Position numbers and translations under genes: made by a program. This document shows, one piece after another, positions 17,767-26,473 of a DNA stretch of 39,475 nt. This stretch comes from Candidatus Neomarinimicrobiota bacterium (GTDB taxonomy: Bacteria; Fidelibacterota; Marinisomatia; Marinisomatales; S15-B10): NCBI GenBank assembly GCA_012964825.1, contig DTTI01000027.1, positions 1 to 39,475 of the forward strand. The letters are read 5' to 3'. Position 1 is the stretch's first letter; each line of letters starts with the position of its first letter. The notes below the pieces were generated by a model, which searched no databases, was not told where the DNA came from, and saw only the letters and a list, made by a program, of their open reading frames with translations.

Positions 17767-18965
17767 ATCATGTGACGATTGAACCTCCCGAAACAGATCG
17801 GATGATTCTCAATTTTGGGCCCCATCACCCTTCGACTCACGGAACCCTCAGGATCATTCTGGAGCTTGAAGGAGAAACGATTACCAAAGCGACCCCGGAA
17901 ATAGGTTATCTCCATTCCGGCTTCGAGAAGCTGGGTGAGGATTTGGATTATAACCAGTATATCACGATTACGGACCGGATGAATTACCTTTCTCCACTCT
18001 GTAATAATGTATCTTTTTCTCTAGTGGCAGAAAAACTGTTTGGGCTGGAAGTTTCAAAGCGTACGATGTATATCCGCGTCCTGATGTGCGAATTGAGTCG
18101 AATCGCTGATCATATTTTGAATGTGGGTATGCTGGCTGTTGACTTAGGTGCATTGACTGCCTTTCTCTACGGTTTTCGCGTCAGGGAAGATATTTATGAT
18201 CTGTTTGAAGCAGCCACTGGAACGCGCCTTACAACCAGCTACACCTTGGTCGGAGGTCTCATGCGGGATATACCGGCTGGGTACGACAAAGCAGTTTTGC
18301 GCGTGCTTGAAGAGGTTGATGAAGTAACTAACGATATCGAAACTCTCCTGAATAAGAATAAGATCTGGCTAGACCGAACCAAGGGAATCGGTATCATTTC
18401 GAAGGATGACGCCTACTCTTACGGAATCTCCGGTCCCCTTGCGCGAGCGGCCGGTATCGAATGGGATTTGCGAGAGAAAGAACCCTACTCCTCCTATGAG
18501 GATTTCGATTTTGATGTGGTCATCGCTTTGAATGGCGATGTTTTCGACCGGTATCTGGTACGGATGGAAGAGATTCGTCAGAGTGTCAAGATTTGCCGTG
18601 AGGCCTTGGAAAAAATGCCACCGGGTGAAGTGAATGTCGATCCTGGTCTCGGCTTCAGCCTGCCGCCCAAGGATGAGGTTTATAATTCTATTGAGGGGTT
18701 AATCTATCATTTTGAAGTCACCATGCCGAACAGAGGAATGACTCCCCCCATAGGAGAAGCCTATGTTCCCACCGAATCTCCCAATGGTGAACTGGGCTTT
18801 TATATCGTCAGTGACGGCACCCGTACGCCATACCGTGTTCGGACTCGTCCGCCGTCGTTCATGAACTACTCCATCTTCTCCAAATTGGTGGTAGGGCACA
18901 TGCTCTCCGATGTGCCAGCTATTCTTGGGAGCTTCAATATCATTGCCGGAGAGTTAGACCGATGA
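17763..18965 (+). CDS. nuoD: NADH-quinone oxidoreductase subunit D, set 2
   Basis: 49 kDa quinone-site subunit, 400 residues. GPHHPSTHG is at 19-27, EIGYLHSGFEKLGE and ITDRMNYLSPLCNN carry the quinone tyrosine region, and SRIADHILNVGMLAVDLGALT follows. GISGPLARAAGIEWDLR, ESPNGELGFYIVSDG and the closing GELDR are also present. It is about 19 residues longer than NuoD-1 and only distantly similar, so the two belong to different NuoD lineages. The start and stop overlap nuoC-2 and nuoE by four bases each (ATGA). Confidence 0.96.
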   Translation: MNHVTIEPPETDRMILNFGPHHPSTHGTLRIILELEGETITKATPEIGYLHSGFEKLGEDLDYNQYITITDRMNYLSPLCNNVSFSLVAEKLFGLEVSKRTMYIRVLMCELSRIADHILNVGMLAVDLGALTAFLYGFRVREDIYDLFEAATGTRLTTSYTLVGGLMRDIPAGYDKAVLRVLEEVDEVTNDIETLLNKNKIWLDRTKGIGIISKDDAYSYGISGPLARAAGIEWDLREKEPYSSYEDFDFDVVIALNGDVFDRYLVRMEEIRQSVKICREALEKMPPGEVNVDPGLGFSLPPKDEVYNSIEGLIYHFEVTMPNRGMTPPIGEAYVPTESPNGELGFYIVSDGTRTPYRVRTRPPSFMNYSIFSKLVVGHMLSDVPAILGSFNIIAGELDR

Positions 18966-19453
18966 GTACGAATGGCGCACCGAAACAACCTTTCACTTTT
19001 GCGGATCCGGATAAGGTGAAAAACATCCTCTCCCAGTATCCTGATAAGCAATCGGCTCTATTACCGCTATTGCATCTTGCGCAGTCGGAGGAGGGATACA
19101 TCTCATCGGCCGTCATTGATACCATCGCTGAAATCGCGAGTTGCCATCCGGCCGTGGTTATGGATTGTGTCTCTTTCTACACCATGCTCTATACCAAACC
19201 GCTGGGCCGACACATTATTCAGGTTTGCCAGACGCTCTCCTGCAGTCTGAACGGAGCAGACGCTCTAGTGGATCACGTCACAGCTAAATGTGGGATCAAG
19301 CCAGGCGAAACAACGAATGACGACCGCTTTACACTGATGAAGGTTGAGTGTCTTGGTTCATGCGGTACTGCGCCTGTTGTGCAGGTGAATCATGACTATT
19401 ATGAAGGTTTGACTTTGGAGGGATTTGACGAAATGCTGGAGTCTCTGGAATGA
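18962..19453 (+). CDS. nuoE: NADH-quinone oxidoreductase subunit E
   Basis: 24 kDa NADH-module subunit with the [2Fe-2S] cluster N1a, 163 residues. Ligands C89 and C94 (VCQTLSC) and C130 and C134 (ECLGSC) are all present. The N-terminal helical domain has ALLPLLHLAQSEEGYIS and VVMDCVSFYTM, typical of the family. GGAGAG lies nine bases before the ATG at 18962. It is present only in set 2. Confidence 0.96.
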   Translation: MSTNGAPKQPFTFADPDKVKNILSQYPDKQSALLPLLHLAQSEEGYISSAVIDTIAEIASCHPAVVMDCVSFYTMLYTKPLGRHIIQVCQTLSCSLNGADALVDHVTAKCGIKPGETTNDDRFTLMKVECLGSCGTAPVVQVNHDYYEGLTLEGFDEMLESLE

Positions 19454-20748
19454 GTTCTTTTGAGCCTGTTTTGACGCAGCATATTCATGCAGAGGGCTGT
19501 CACACCCTTGCCTTCTACAGGAACGTGGGTGGATACAAGGCTTTGGAAAAAGTGATCTCCATGGGCCCCGATGAAGTTATTGATACTGTGAAAGCATCCA
19601 ACTTGCGCGGCCGCGGGGGGGCTGGATTTCCAGCCGGCGTAAAGTGGGGGTTTATTCCAAAAGAGAGCGGCAATCCGACGTATCTCATCAACAATGCAGA
19701 CGAGAGTGAACCGGGGACGTTCAAGGATAGACTTTTGATCAACAAAACACCTCACCAGATGCTGGAAGGGATGATCATTGCTTCCTACGCCATCAGCTGC
19801 AATCTCGCCTTCATCTATATTCGCGGTGAGTTCTACAGCGAGACCAAACTACTGGAAGAGGTATTGGCGGAGGCCTATGATGCCAACCTCTTGGGCAAGG
19901 GAATCTTGGGCTCAGATTATGATTTGGATGTGGTGATTCACCGTGGTGCCGGTGCTTACATCTGTGGTGAAGAGACTGGGCTGATCGAATCGCTGGAAGG
20001 TAAGCGGGGCTGGCCCCGAATTAAGCCACCGTTCCCAGCGGTGGAGGGGTACCTGAAATGTCCCACAGTGGTGAATAATGTGGAGACGCTAGCTAACCTA
20101 CCTCATATCTTTAATCGCGGGCCGGAATGGTTCCGTTCTATAGGGCATGAGCAAGGTCCTGGGCCGAAACTATATTGCGTCTCAGGCTGTGTCAATTCAC
20201 CCGGCGTTTTCGAGGAGCCTATGGGAGTACCCTTGAAGGACTTGATCTACGATCGCGCCGGAGGCATAAGGAACGGGAATGAGCTCAAGGCCGTCTTCCC
20301 CGGTGGTTCATCATCAGCAATCCTCACTGGTGAGGAAGCGATGAAAGTCAATATGGATTTTGATTCGCTCTTAGATATTAAGAGCATGCTGGGCTCGGCC
20401 GGAATTATTGTAATGGATGATAAGGTGAATATGGTCCAGGCATGCCTCAATATTGCTCGGTTCTATGAACATGAGTCGTGTGGACAGTGTACGCCTTGCA
20501 GGGAAGGGACAACCTGGTTGGTGAAAATGCTGACACGGATGGTCAACGGGAGCGGTACGGAAAGAGACATTGACATGATCTTTGAAATCACAGATAATAT
20601 CGGCGGTCTCATCGATTTCTCCCAAGGTAGTTTTGGAAAGACCATCTGTCCATTCGGTGAGGCAGTGGCCTGGCCCATCCGCAGTTTCGTGGAAAAGTTT
20701 AAGGATGAGTTCCTTAGCTGTGTACCGCAACTTGAGGCTGTAGCCTGA
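19450..20748 (+). CDS. nuoF: NADH-quinone oxidoreductase subunit F (NADH-binding)
   Basis: 51 kDa subunit that binds NADH and FMN and holds [4Fe-4S] N3, 432 residues. FMN/NADH motifs are GRGGAGFPAGVKW (54-66), NADESEPGTFKDR (82-94) and GAGAYICGEETGLIESLEG (167-185). N3 ligands are C344, C347 and C350 (SCGQCTPCREG) and C400 (KTICPFGEA). The stretch between C350 and C400 contains about nine extra residues (LIDFSQGSF) compared with the NIxGKTIC of most homologues I can recall. The catalytic site looks complete. The stop overlaps the nuoG ATG. Confidence 0.96.
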   Translation: MSSFEPVLTQHIHAEGCHTLAFYRNVGGYKALEKVISMGPDEVIDTVKASNLRGRGGAGFPAGVKWGFIPKESGNPTYLINNADESEPGTFKDRLLINKTPHQMLEGMIIASYAISCNLAFIYIRGEFYSETKLLEEVLAEAYDANLLGKGILGSDYDLDVVIHRGAGAYICGEETGLIESLEGKRGWPRIKPPFPAVEGYLKCPTVVNNVETLANLPHIFNRGPEWFRSIGHEQGPGPKLYCVSGCVNSPGVFEEPMGVPLKDLIYDRAGGIRNGNELKAVFPGGSSSAILTGEEAMKVNMDFDSLLDIKSMLGSAGIIVMDDKVNMVQACLNIARFYEHESCGQCTPCREGTTWLVKMLTRMVNGSGTERDIDMIFEITDNIGGLIDFSQGSFGKTICPFGEAVAWPIRSFVEKFKDEFLSCVPQLEAVA

Positions 20749-22334
20749 TGCCGATTCTAAAATTAGATGATGTTGAATTCACAGTGGAAAAGGGCACCAC
20801 TGTCTTGCAGGCCGCTTTAGCGAACGGTATTGAAATCCCATACTACTGTTACCATCCGGCGCTTGAAATTGTAGGGAGCTGTCGTATGTGCCTTGTCAAA
20901 GTGGAGGGGATGCCAAAGCTTCAAGTATCATGCAACACCCTTGTTGGTGAGGTACCCTCCGATAAGAAAATTGACGGGAAGTATGATATGGTGGTCAGCA
21001 CGAAGGATGAGTTGGTTCAACAGGAACAGAAGAATATGCTTGAATTTCTATTGTTGAACCACCCGCTCGATTGCCCCGTTTGCGATCAGGCCGGGGAGTG
21101 CTATCTCCAAGACTACTCTTTCAAGTATGGTAATGCTCACAGCCGATTTGAAGAAGACAAGCGGGTTCGTCCCAATGAATACCTCGGTTCTCAAATTGTT
21201 ATCAACCATAACCGTTGTATTCTTTGCAGTCGATGTATCCGCTTCACGCGGGAGATCTCCGGAACCAGCGAGTTGTTCATTGAACAGAGGGGATACCACT
21301 CCAAGATATCGATCCTGGATGACAAGCCCTTGGACAATCTATTGGCTGGCAATGTGGCTGATATCTGTCCCGTTGGCGCTTTGCTGAGTACCGACTATAT
21401 CCATAAGAACCGCATCTGGAATCTTCATAAGCAGCCGTCTGTCTGTCAGGACTGCAGTGTGGGTTGCAACGTCGACGTCTTCCATCAACAAGACCAAATT
21501 CTCAGGCTCACCCCACGTGAGAATCACCATGTTAACGAATTCTTCATATGTGATAAGGGCCGTTATGGGTTCCATCGATTTGAAGATATTGAAAGGGTGA
21601 CTGCGCCAATGGTAATGTCTGATGGCATTTTCATTGAAACCAGTTGGGATGAGGCGATTGCCAAGACGGTGGACGAACTGGCTAGCGCCGGTGAACGAAT
21701 TGCGGGTGTTGCTTCTCCTTTTCATACCAATGAAGCAAACTTTATGCTCGGCCGCTTGGTGAATGGCACGATCGGAACTCTACCATTGATAACAAGTGAG
21801 GAAATTACTTATCCATCGGGTTTTCGTATTAGCGGTGATCGCTCTCCTAACCGACGCGGTATGAATGATGTATGTCCTTCGATTGTGGAGGACTTTACCT
21901 CAGCCATCGAAGGGAGGGATATCCGTTTTATTTATCTGTTGGACGATGGTATCGACAGAGAACTGGACGAAGTATGGAAAGAGCTGCTCCGGAAGATCGA
22001 TTTTGTGGTCGTACATAGTTATGCCATGACAGATATGGCAAAGTGTGCAGATATTGTATTGCCGGGACAGGCGCCGTTTGAGCGGGAAGGAACAATCACC
22101 AATGATGTGGGACGTGTGCAGTGGTTGAGGCCATCAGTTACGCCGAAAGGTGAAGCACGCCCCGATTGGGAAATCCCCATGTTGATTAAATCCAAGCATG
22201 CTGGAGTCGAAGGACTCTCCGATGTAAGCTCAGTAATGATTGAAATGGGAAAAGAGTTCACCGCTTATTCCGAAGTCACCTTTTTTCGGTTGGGAGACCA
22301 AGGTTTACCTCTCAACGGAAAGGCTGAGAAATAA
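20748..22334 (+). CDS. nuoG: NADH-quinone oxidoreductase subunit G (short form)
   Basis: Iron-sulfur subunit passing electrons from NuoF to NuoI. All cluster ligands are visible: [2Fe-2S] N1b C34, C45, C48, C62; N5 H105, C109, C112, C118; N4 C157, C160, C163, C207; and the optional N7 C233, C236, C240, C268. The protein has only 528 residues; the molybdopterin-oxidoreductase-like C-terminal domain is cut down to about 240 residues, ending soon after the ADIVLPGQAPFEREGT motif. E. coli NuoG is roughly 900 residues. The reading frame is intact, so this is a natural short form rather than a broken gene. Confidence 0.95.
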   Translation: MPILKLDDVEFTVEKGTTVLQAALANGIEIPYYCYHPALEIVGSCRMCLVKVEGMPKLQVSCNTLVGEVPSDKKIDGKYDMVVSTKDELVQQEQKNMLEFLLLNHPLDCPVCDQAGECYLQDYSFKYGNAHSRFEEDKRVRPNEYLGSQIVINHNRCILCSRCIRFTREISGTSELFIEQRGYHSKISILDDKPLDNLLAGNVADICPVGALLSTDYIHKNRIWNLHKQPSVCQDCSVGCNVDVFHQQDQILRLTPRENHHVNEFFICDKGRYGFHRFEDIERVTAPMVMSDGIFIETSWDEAIAKTVDELASAGERIAGVASPFHTNEANFMLGRLVNGTIGTLPLITSEEITYPSGFRISGDRSPNRRGMNDVCPSIVEDFTSAIEGRDIRFIYLLDDGIDRELDEVWKELLRKIDFVVVHSYAMTDMAKCADIVLPGQAPFEREGTITNDVGRVQWLRPSVTPKGEARPDWEIPMLIKSKHAGVEGLSDVSSVMIEMGKEFTAYSEVTFFRLGDQGLPLNGKAEK

Positions 22335-23368
22335 TGGACTTTCTTGGCCTTTTTATCATCTGCGTGAAGGTTTTAGTCGTTTTTACAGGAACGATGGTAA
22401 CGGTGTTAATGATGGTCTATGCCGAGAGGAGAGTCTCAGCCTTCATGCAGGGCCGACTGGGCCCGAATAGGGTTGGTCCACAGGGGCTTCTTCAACCCAT
22501 CGCAGACGGAATCAAATTTCTCATGAAAGAGGACATAATACCTGAAGGAGTGAATAAGCCCATCTACCTATTGGCTCCGGCAATGCTGCTCATTCCAGCA
22601 CTCATGACCTTCGCTGTCATTCCTTTCGGTACCACGATTACGCTCTTAGGAAGGGAGGTTCCTCTCCAAGTAGCTGATCTGAATGTGGGGATTCTCTATA
22701 TCCTTGCACTCACGAGCATTGGTGTTTATGGGCTCGTTCTGGCTGGATGGGCTTCTAATAGTAAATATTCTCTTATTGGAGGACTCCGATCCTCGGCTCA
22801 GCTGATCAGTTATGAATTGGCCATGGGACTTTCAGTAGTGAGCATTATCCTTCTGGCAGGGTCACTGAAACTGAGTGTCATTGTTGAGGATCAGCAAGGA
22901 TACCTTTTATCGTGGAACGTGTTCAAGCAGCCTGTGGCTTTCCTTATTTTCTTAGTGTCCGTTTATGCGGAAACGAACCGGCTGCCTTTTGATCTTACAG
23001 AAGCTGAGCAGGAACTGGTGGGCGGGTATCACACTGAGTACAGCAGTATGAAATTTGCTATGTTTTTTACGGCTGAATATGCCAATATGGTCACCGCGGC
23101 AGCCTTAACGGTCACTCTCTTTTTTGGTGGGTGGGACGTGCCACTCTTAAATGAAACTTCTATAGGAGTATTGGGAGCAATACTGTCTGTTTTATCGTTT
23201 GTTTTGAAAACAGCCTTTTTTCTATTTCTCTTCATTTGGGTGAGATGGACTTTTCCGCGATTCCGATATGATCAACTGATGAAACTGGGATGGAAGGTCA
23301 TGCTTCCTTTGGCACTTATAAATATATTCGTTACAGCTGGATATCTTACACTTACCTCGATGAGATAA
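22334..23368 (+). CDS. nuoH: NADH-quinone oxidoreductase subunit H, set 2
   Basis: Quinone-chamber membrane subunit, 344 residues. YAERRVSAFMQGRLGPNRVGPQG is followed by LLQPIADGIKFLMKEDIIP, and the acidic loop ETNRLPFDLTEAEQELVGGYHTEYSSM by FAMFFTAEYANM. RWTFPRFRYDQLMKLGW occurs near the end. This is the canonical loop composition, unlike NuoH-1. ATG 22334 overlaps the nuoG stop as TAATG; its own stop overlaps the nuoI-2 ATG the same way. Confidence 0.96.
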   Translation: MDFLGLFIICVKVLVVFTGTMVTVLMMVYAERRVSAFMQGRLGPNRVGPQGLLQPIADGIKFLMKEDIIPEGVNKPIYLLAPAMLLIPALMTFAVIPFGTTITLLGREVPLQVADLNVGILYILALTSIGVYGLVLAGWASNSKYSLIGGLRSSAQLISYELAMGLSVVSIILLAGSLKLSVIVEDQQGYLLSWNVFKQPVAFLIFLVSVYAETNRLPFDLTEAEQELVGGYHTEYSSMKFAMFFTAEYANMVTAAALTVTLFFGGWDVPLLNETSIGVLGAILSVLSFVLKTAFFLFLFIWVRWTFPRFRYDQLMKLGWKVMLPLALINIFVTAGYLTLTSMR

Positions 23369-23904
23369 TGGCAACTATTGTTAAATCGTACGAACCTACT
23401 TTCTGGGACAAACTTTACCTCCCCGCGTTAGCAAAAGGCCTTATGGTTACACTTAAGCACTTTTTCAGGAAGAAGGTCACCATTCAGTATCCCGAAGAAA
23501 AATATGTGCCGCCAGATGGGTATCGCGGTCTCCATCGTTTGAACAAATATCCCGATGGACGAATCCGGTGCGTTGCGTGCGAAATGTGCTCCGCCGCCTG
23601 TCCAGCCGACTGTATCCACATTGTTCCCGGTCCCTCTCCCTGGGAGGATGGGAAGGAACGGTATCCGGTCAGGTTTGACATCGATCTGCTCCGGTGTATC
23701 TTCTGTGGTTTCTGCGAAATGGCCTGCCCGGAAGAAGCTATTGAGCTGACAGAGATATACGACTTCTCCAATTACACGAGAGATGATCTCCTGATTGACA
23801 AAGAAGGACTGTTAGGAGTCTATGAGTTGACAAAGGATAAGAACTATTATTCTCGCCGGACTGTGGGCCAAGAGTCCGAGGCGCTGCCATCGGACAAGTT
23901 TTAA
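23368..23904 (+). CDS. nuoI: NADH-quinone oxidoreductase subunit I, set 2
   Basis: Two-[4Fe-4S] subunit of 178 residues: C68, C71, C74, C78 and C110, C113, C116, C120, in CEMCSAACP and CIFCGFCEMACP. The spacer between clusters is the normal 31 residues. An in-frame ATG at 23290 exists but lies inside nuoH-2. The ATG at 23368, overlapping the nuoH-2 stop (TAATG), gives the expected N-terminus and fits the overlap style of the operon. Confidence 0.95.
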   Translation: MATIVKSYEPTFWDKLYLPALAKGLMVTLKHFFRKKVTIQYPEEKYVPPDGYRGLHRLNKYPDGRIRCVACEMCSAACPADCIHIVPGPSPWEDGKERYPVRFDIDLLRCIFCGFCEMACPEEAIELTEIYDFSNYTRDDLLIDKEGLLGVYELTKDKNYYSRRTVGQESEALPSDKF

Positions 23905-23919
23905 CCCTAGACTGAAGAC

Positions 23920-24417
23920 ATGCTTTCGTTTTTGTTTTATTTTGCCGCCGCCATTGCTGTAGGTACAGCCTTCTCAGTAGTCCTCAGCAGAAATGCTGTC
24001 TACAGTGCCATTTTGCTGGTTGTGTGCTTTTTTTCTCTCGCACTGATATATCTTCTCCTGGAGGCCTATTTCCTCGCTGTACTGGAAATCTTCATCTACG
24101 CCGGTGCTATTATGGTTCTCTTCCTATTCGTCATTATGCTCCTGAATCTCGGGGTTGAGAAAGCTCAAGAACATTTCAGGCACTTACAACGAGGGCTGTC
24201 GCTGTTTCTGGTCATTGTATTCTTCCTTGGCGTTTCGCTCATTTTTCTTAATGATTCAGGTGTCTTACATCAACCTCATGGGACGTTTGTCGCTGGTGGA
24301 GTAAAGGTGCTGGGAGAAGCGCTTTTCACTAAATACCTCCTACCTTTCGAGATTGCATCACTGTTACTGCTTGTGGCTCTAATCGGTACAGTGTATCTGG
24401 CCAAGCGAAAGGTTTAA
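23920..24417 (+). CDS. nuoJ: NADH-quinone oxidoreductase subunit J, set 2
   Basis: Five-helix membrane subunit, 165 residues. [26 protein letters not shown] is the conserved third helix, with its tyrosine and glycine/alanine pi-bulge region. The C-terminus [27 protein letters not shown] is typical. TAATG overlap with nuoK-2. Confidence 0.95.
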   Translation: MLSFLFYFAAAIAVGTAFSVVLSRNAVYSAILLVVCFFSLALIYLLLEAYFLAVLEIFIYAGAIMVLFLFVIMLLNLGVEKAQEHFRHLQRGLSLFLVIVFFLGVSLIFLNDSGVLHQPHGTFVAGGVKVLGEALFTKYLLPFEIASLLLLVALIGTVYLAKRKV

Positions 24418-24722
24418 TGATTGTACCTCTGGAACATGTCATTGCCTTGAGCCTGGCGATTTTTTCAGCGGGTGTTGCAGGAGTTCTTTTCCGCCGCAAT
24501 GTTATCACGATCTTCATGTCCATCGAGCTGATGCTCAACGCTGTCAACTTGGCTCTAGTAGGTTTCTCAAGGTATTACAACAGTGTGGATGGGCAGGTCT
24601 TTGTCTTTCTTGTCATGACCCTTGCCGCAGCCGAAGTAGCGGTTGGCTTGGCGATAATTATTGCTCTTTACCGAAATCGCCAGACGGTGAATATTGATGA
24701 AATCAATTTGATGAAAAATTAA
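24417..24722 (+). CDS. nuoK: NADH-quinone oxidoreductase subunit K, set 2
   Basis: 101-residue, three-helix MrpC-like subunit. Buried glutamates E37 ([17 protein letters not shown]) and E73 ([13 protein letters not shown]) are both present, and the C-terminus [10 protein letters not shown] matches the family. In most operons nuoL would come next; here a MrpD-like gene follows after nine bases. Confidence 0.95.
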   Translation: MIVPLEHVIALSLAIFSAGVAGVLFRRNVITIFMSIELMLNAVNLALVGFSRYYNSVDGQVFVFLVMTLAAAEVAVGLAIIIALYRNRQTVNIDEINLMKN

Positions 24723-24731
24723 CCTATACTG

Positions 24732-26219
24732 ATGGAAACGATTGTATCCATAAAACCTTTAATGGCGGTCCTGGTATCTGCTGTAGGAGCATTGTTCATC
24801 ATTTTTTTGGGGAAAAAACCGAACATCAGAGAATTCTGGTCTATAATCGCGGGAGTAATAAAACTGTTTATTGTACTCTCCATGATTCCGGATGTGGTTT
24901 ACGATAAAAAGGTAATTTCATATTCACTGTTCACTCTCCTGCCCGGCATAGAAATTAGTTTCAGGGTTGATGCTTTTGGGCTTTTGTTTGCAATGGGCGC
25001 CTCGTTACTCTGGATTGCCACGTCCATTTATTCTATCGGCTATATGCGATCTACGAATGAGGGCTCTCAGACACGTTATTTCGCCTGTTTCGCAGTAGCA
25101 CTTTCCTCTACAATCGGTGTGGCATTTTCAGCAAACCTGTTTACCATGTTCCTCTTCTATGAAGGATTGACTATTATTACTTACCCACTTGTTGCTCACA
25201 AGGGCACAGCCGAGGCAATAAGCGGAGCGAGGAAATATGCCATATATCTGTTGGGTGCTGCTAAGGCTTTTTTAGTTGCGGCCATAATCCTTACTTATAA
25301 TCTTACAGGTACACTTGAGTTTTCAAAAGCTGGAATCTTTCCAACAGATATTCAATTAGTCCATCCTGAACTTCTTTATGTGATTTTCGTGCTTTTCCTT
25401 TTTGGTTTTGCCAAGTGTGCAATTATGCCCTTTCATGGCTGGCTACCAGCGGCCATGGTGGCTCCCACTCCGGTCAGCGCACTGCTTCATGCCGTTGCTG
25501 TGGTCAAGACGGGGGTTTTTACTGTCCTCCGCGTCATATTCTTTGTTTTCGGTGCTGATCTCATGATGGATATTGGTGTGGATGTATTCGTTATAACATT
25601 TGCTTCATTTACCATCATCACCGCATCTCTTCTTGCCCTGAGCAGGGATAACCTTAAGGCACGTCTTGCATTTTCAACCATAAGCCAGCTTTCATATATT
25701 ATTCTGGGTGCGGCGCTGCTTACACCCAGCGCTATGATAGGTGGAATAATACATATCACAAATCATGCCTTTTCAAAAATCACTCTCTTTTTTTGTGCTG
25801 GCTCAATATATGTCTCATCACATAAGACTGAAGTCAGTCAGTTAAACGGGATAGGAAAAAGAATGCCCTGGACTATGGCTGCCTTTACCATTGCTACTTT
25901 GAGTATGATAGGGGTTCCGCCTGTATCTGGGTTTGTAACCAAATGGTATCTTGTAATAGGTGCTATGGAGAGTCACAGTTTAGCGGTTCTCACTGTGCTG
26001 CTGGCAAGTTCGTTTCTCAATGCTGCATACTTTGCACCGATTGTGTATAAAGCATTCTTTAAAATGGAAGATTCAGAAGCTGTGAATCATAATCACGAAC
26101 ACGAGGAAGTAAAAGAAAACCCGCTTCTGGTGGTTCCTCTCTGTCTAACTGCAATAGTAAGTGTTGTATTGGGCCTATACCCTGACTTTATAGTGCGAAT
26201 AGCTAAAATAGTAATCTGA
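24732..26219 (+). CDS. MrpD/NuoM-like proton-conducting subunit in the nuo operon
   Basis: A 495-residue, roughly 14-helix protein of the proton_antipo_M family. The ion-pair glutamate E144 (FLFYEGLTIITYPLVAH) and TM7 lysine K228 (GFAKCAIMPFHGWLPAAMVAPTPVS) are present, and TM8 reads LLHAVAVVKTGVF, the form seen in Mrp-type monovalent cation/proton antiporter subunits and some NuoL/NuoM relatives. A cytoplasmic or periplasmic loop near the C-terminus is His/Glu-rich (NHNHEHEEVKEN). Position between nuoK and nuoM suggests it is a complex I pump. With the next two genes it looks like a MrpD-type cassette replacing nuoL. The best family name is uncertain, and base composition is more AT-rich than upstream genes. 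Confidence 0.85.
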   Translation: METIVSIKPLMAVLVSAVGALFIIFLGKKPNIREFWSIIAGVIKLFIVLSMIPDVVYDKKVISYSLFTLLPGIEISFRVDAFGLLFAMGASLLWIATSIYSIGYMRSTNEGSQTRYFACFAVALSSTIGVAFSANLFTMFLFYEGLTIITYPLVAHKGTAEAISGARKYAIYLLGAAKAFLVAAIILTYNLTGTLEFSKAGIFPTDIQLVHPELLYVIFVLFLFGFAKCAIMPFHGWLPAAMVAPTPVSALLHAVAVVKTGVFTVLRVIFFVFGADLMMDIGVDVFVITFASFTIITASLLALSRDNLKARLAFSTISQLSYIILGAALLTPSAMIGGIIHITNHAFSKITLFFCAGSIYVSSHKTEVSQLNGIGKRMPWTMAAFTIATLSMIGVPPVSGFVTKWYLVIGAMESHSLAVLTVLLASSFLNAAYFAPIVYKAFFKMEDSEAVNHNHEHEEVKENPLLVVPLCLTAIVSVVLGLYPDFIVRIAKIVI

Positions 26220-26473
26220 TGAAATTGTTAGAGATCGTAGAGGTACTTCGAACAAAAAAGGTAAAACGAATCGCTTATGGTGTGCTCATTTTACTCATCA
26301 TAGTTGATTTTATTATTCCACGCCACGAAGTGCATTTTTTTGGAGACGAAATCCACGGGTTTTGGTCTTTATTTGGCTTTATCGCATGCGTGCTGATTAT
26401 TGTAGTATCTAAATGGATAGGTCGTCTTGGGCTTATGCAGCATGAGAATTATTATGATGAGGGTGATGTTTAG
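26219..26473 (+). CDS. Small two-helix membrane protein of the antiporter cassette
   Basis: An 84-residue protein with two predicted membrane helices (about 15-33 and 47-68), separated by a short acidic/histidine loop (PRHEVHFFGDEIHGFW) and ending in a charged ENYYDEGDV tail. It overlaps the preceding stop (TGATG) and the next gene by eight bases, so it is translated as part of the cassette. I recall short proteins of this shape, with a GFWxLFGFxxC helix and a KxLGRxGL..YYD ending, beside MrpD-type subunits in other bacteria, but they have no assigned function. A role in assembling or linking the two antiporter subunits is inference. Confidence 0.75.
   Translation: MKLLEIVEVLRTKKVKRIAYGVLILLIIVDFIIPRHEVHFFGDEIHGFWSLFGFIACVLIIVVSKWIGRLGLMQHENYYDEGDV

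Noticed and set aside
23290-23368. Longer nuoI-2 starting at ATG 23290
   Set aside because: The extension overlaps nuoH-2 in another frame and has no family resemblance; the TAATG start at 23368 fits.
26427-26466. Earlier start of the NuoL-like gene at ATG 26427
   Set aside because: It would lie entirely within the small membrane protein gene and gives a Met/Arg-rich leader unlike the family.
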